Origin: Armatimonadota bacterium
GTDB lineage: Bacteria; Armatimonadota; Fimbriimonadia; Fimbriimonadales; Fimbriimonadaceae
NCBI GenBank assembly: GCA_022563855.1
Contig: JADFMN010000003.1
Location: 186,001 to 250,000 of the forward strand
Direction: 5' to 3'
DNA: 64,000 bases
In this document: positions 62,477-64,000 of the stretch, in pieces
How the letters are laid out: each line of letters opens with the position of its first letter
Position numbering within the stretch: the stretch's first letter is position 1
Notes under the pieces: generated by a model
What the model was told of the DNA's origin: nothing
The model's input: only the letters and a program-made list of their open reading frames with translations
Database searches by the model: none
Program-made: the position numbers and the translations under genes

Positions 62477-63294
62477 ACCGGCGCTTGAATTTTTCGGACG
62501 GCGGCGAGAACATCTCTGACGTTCCAGTTGTGTCGCTCCAACAGTCGCCGCGCTTCCTGATCCGAGAGCGTCGAGAGATCTCTCACAATTCGAACACAGC
62601 GCTCTTTCAGCTTGGCGTTCGTCGGTGCGACGTCGACCATCAGGTTTTCGATCACTTTGCCGCTCAGAACCATGGCGATCGTGCTGATCCGGTTGAGGGC
62701 GAGTTTTTGGGCGGTGCCCGCCATCAGCCGCGTCGAGCCGGTCAGAATCTCCGGTCCCGTGTCGAGAAAGACGCCGAGATCGACGATCTCGAATATCGGC
62801 GTCCCGGAGTTGTTCGCAATCCCGCAGGTGCGGACGCCTTTCTGTTTTGCGTGCCTTAGGGCAGCGAGCACAAAGGGGGTTCGGCCACTCGCGGCGATGC
62901 CGATGACGAGGTCCTTCGGGCTAAGGTCGAGCGCGTTGAGCGCTTGAATCGCAGTGTGCTCGATGTCTTCAGACGATTCAGCAGGCATTTTGCCCGCTTC
63001 CGGTCCTCCTGCAACGATTGCGATAAACCGGTCGTCAGGGACGCCGAAAGTCGGGGGCATCTCTGCTGCGTCGGTTGCGGCGATTCTTCCGCTAGTACCC
63101 GCACCCACGTAGATCACGCGACCGCCAGACTGATACGCTTTCGCCGCCCACTCGGCCGCCTTGGCAATCGCGTCTTCGGCCTTGTTGAGAGCACGGATGA
63201 CTGTGCGCTCCTCTTCGTTCATTAGCCGCACCACTTCTAGAGCAGTCATTTTGTCCAGGCCGATCGATCGTGGGTGTCTTGATTCAGTACTCAT
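62473..63294 (-). CDS. murQ: N-acetylmuramic acid 6-phosphate etherase
   Basis: Cleaves the D-lactyl ether of MurNAc-6P to GlcNAc-6P in peptidoglycan recycling. 273 residues with a SIS domain: GGRVIYVGAGTSGRIAATDA, AEMPPTFGV, GIAASGRTPFVLAAL, LDTGPEILTGSTRLMAGTAQ, VMVDVAPTNAKL-type end. Catalytic Glu in DAAEM. Slightly shorter than E. coli MurQ. It overlaps the upstream kinase gene as ATGA, so kinase and etherase work in one pathway. Confidence 0.95.
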   Translation of the reverse strand: MSTESRHPRSIGLDKMTALEVVRLMNEEERTVIRALNKAEDAIAKAAEWAAKAYQSGGRVIYVGAGTSGRIAATDAAEMPPTFGVPDDRFIAIVAGGPEAGKMPAESSEDIEHTAIQALNALDLSPKDLVIGIAASGRTPFVLAALRHAKQKGVRTCGIANNSGTPIFEIVDLGVFLDTGPEILTGSTRLMAGTAQKLALNRISTIAMVLSGKVIENLMVDVAPTNAKLKERCVRIVRDLSTLSDQEARRLLERHNWNVRDVLAAVRKIQAPV

Positions 63295-64000
63295 TGCGTC
63301 ATCTTCATGGCTATTTTGACCGCGCCCGTGACGGGCTCATTTGTCACAACGCCTAACTCGTATTCTCGGTTCCTTGAGGCCAGTTTGTCCCGGAATATTT
63401 GCTGGAGCAAACGATCCGTTTTCCACACTCCGCCAGCTAGTGCAACCACAACTTTCGTTCGGTCTGCGAGATGCTCGTCGCAATGCTCGTCGAGGTTTGC
63501 GGCGAGGCCTCCGAGCGACTCGTTGATGCTCGAGAGCGCGTACTCCCAGCCTTCGGCTGCGTCAGCTGCGATCGTGCCCGCGAGCCCTGAGAGCGCTGAT
63601 CCTGGCAATGGCACTGCGTAGAGCACCGCTATTACTTCAGACGCCTCGCGATGCCCAAACTGTTCCTCGACGCTTCGCCAAAAGGCCTCTGACGCAGGCA
63701 TCTTTTTCGCAGTGATCATGGTTAGCCTCAACGCCGCGCGGCCGATCGCAGCGGCAGATCCTGCGTCACAAAGCAAGTAGCCGCCGGCGCTGGACTTCAC
63801 TAGATTCCCATCGACTTCGGAGCAGATCACCACTCCCGTCCCTGCGATCACGAGAACGTCGGTTCCTTCTGGCGCAGCCTCCCAGCCCGCATGGTAGTCC
63901 GGCCTGACTTCGTAACGCTTCGCGTTGACGAACTGTTTGAGGTTTTGGAGTGCGCGCTCCTTGGACGCCTGCGACAGAAGGCCGGCGAAGCAACCGCAGG
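63291..64000 (-). CDS. BadF/BadG-type sugar kinase, probably GlcNAc/MurNAc kinase (5' part missing)
   Basis: The frame is open to the window edge, beginning CGCFAGLLSQASKERAL, so the N-terminal phosphate-binding part lies outside. Visible: YEVRPDYHAGWEAAPEGTDV, LVIAGTGVVICSEVDG, AGGYLLCDAGSAAAIGRAAL, and ALAGGVWKTDRLLQQIF near the end. This is the BadF/BadG/BcrA ATPase fold of N-acetylglucosamine kinases such as MurK. With murQ directly behind it, phosphorylation of amino sugars from wall recycling is the likely job. About 236 codons seen. Confidence 0.85.
   Translation of the reverse strand, partial: CGCFAGLLSQASKERALQNLKQFVNAKRYEVRPDYHAGWEAAPEGTDVLVIAGTGVVICSEVDGNLVKSSAGGYLLCDAGSAAAIGRAALRLTMITAKKMPASEAFWRSVEEQFGHREASEVIAVLYAVPLPGSALSGLAGTIAADAAEGWEYALSSINESLGGLAANLDEHCDEHLADRTKVVVALAGGVWKTDRLLQQIFRDKLASRNREYELGVVTNEPVTGAVKIAMKMTQ

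Overview
The window is a stretch of bacterial chromosome, GC roughly in the high 50s by eye, densely coded on both strands. It carries about 60 protein genes, one tRNA and no rRNA, prophage or CRISPR array. Several traits point to a bacterium with an outer envelope and free-living habit: flagellin, a MacA/MacB-type export pair, dTDP-rhamnose synthesis, many signal-peptide proteins, beta-oxidation genes and peptidoglycan recycling. The overall style (FadN-type beta-oxidation protein, TrmFO, S1/P1 nuclease, many secreted hydrolases) would fit a Fimbriimonadia-like member of Armatimonadota, but that placement is an impression and not a demonstration. TGA is used as an ordinary stop in many genes.

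Layout. 1-5126: beta-oxidation (partial etfB, fadN-like gene, acyl-CoA dehydrogenase) around the infC-rpmI-rplT operon; infC probably starts at an ATA codon. 5157-13933: a secreted protein, a GT-C glycosyltransferase, a Xer recombinase, then livF-rimI-tsaD on the minus strand and a MacA/MacB-like pair. 13970-21000: tRNA-Met, an M1-like peptidase, parB-parA with two perfect DnaA boxes upstream of parA, a lone flagellin, and an unusual repeat-rich, tyrosine-rich exported protein. 21086-24890: NAD-isocitrate dehydrogenase, an SRPBCC protein, RfbD, a secreted-protein gene broken by two in-frame TGA codons, and a triple YHS-like metal-binding protein. 25126-29031: the conserved rpsB-tsf-pyrH-frr-uppS operon on the minus strand. 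29191-35302: DinB-like protein, methyltransferases, aat, phosphoesterase, then leuB-trmFO, where trmFO contains an in-frame insertion of a GC-rich repeat element. 35463-39691: small exported proteins, yjbQ, an MFS transporter and DoxX. 40013-41801: accD-accA. 42063-52362: mostly minus-strand accessory metabolism (PAP2 phosphatase, RqcH, GH2 glycosidase, esterase, class-C-type serine hydrolase) plus an M19 dipeptidase. 52363-54849: a small accessory island with a GIY-YIG-like protein, an unrecognised protein and an Mrr-like PD-(D/E)XK nuclease. 54869-64000: PepF, an Lrp-type regulator, an Eis-like acetyltransferase, a Cys/Met-metabolism PLP enzyme, a parvulin, MazG carrying half of a YabN-type methylase domain, an S1/P1 nuclease, and murQ with a BadF-type sugar kinase.

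The points most worth a second look are the in-frame repeat insertion in trmFO and its relatives across the window, the ATA start of infC, the interrupted gene at 23586-24203, the DnaA boxes before parA, the halved methylase domain of MazG, and the 52-55 kb island. I see no complete undescribed system that can be asserted from sequence alone; the island is the best candidate.
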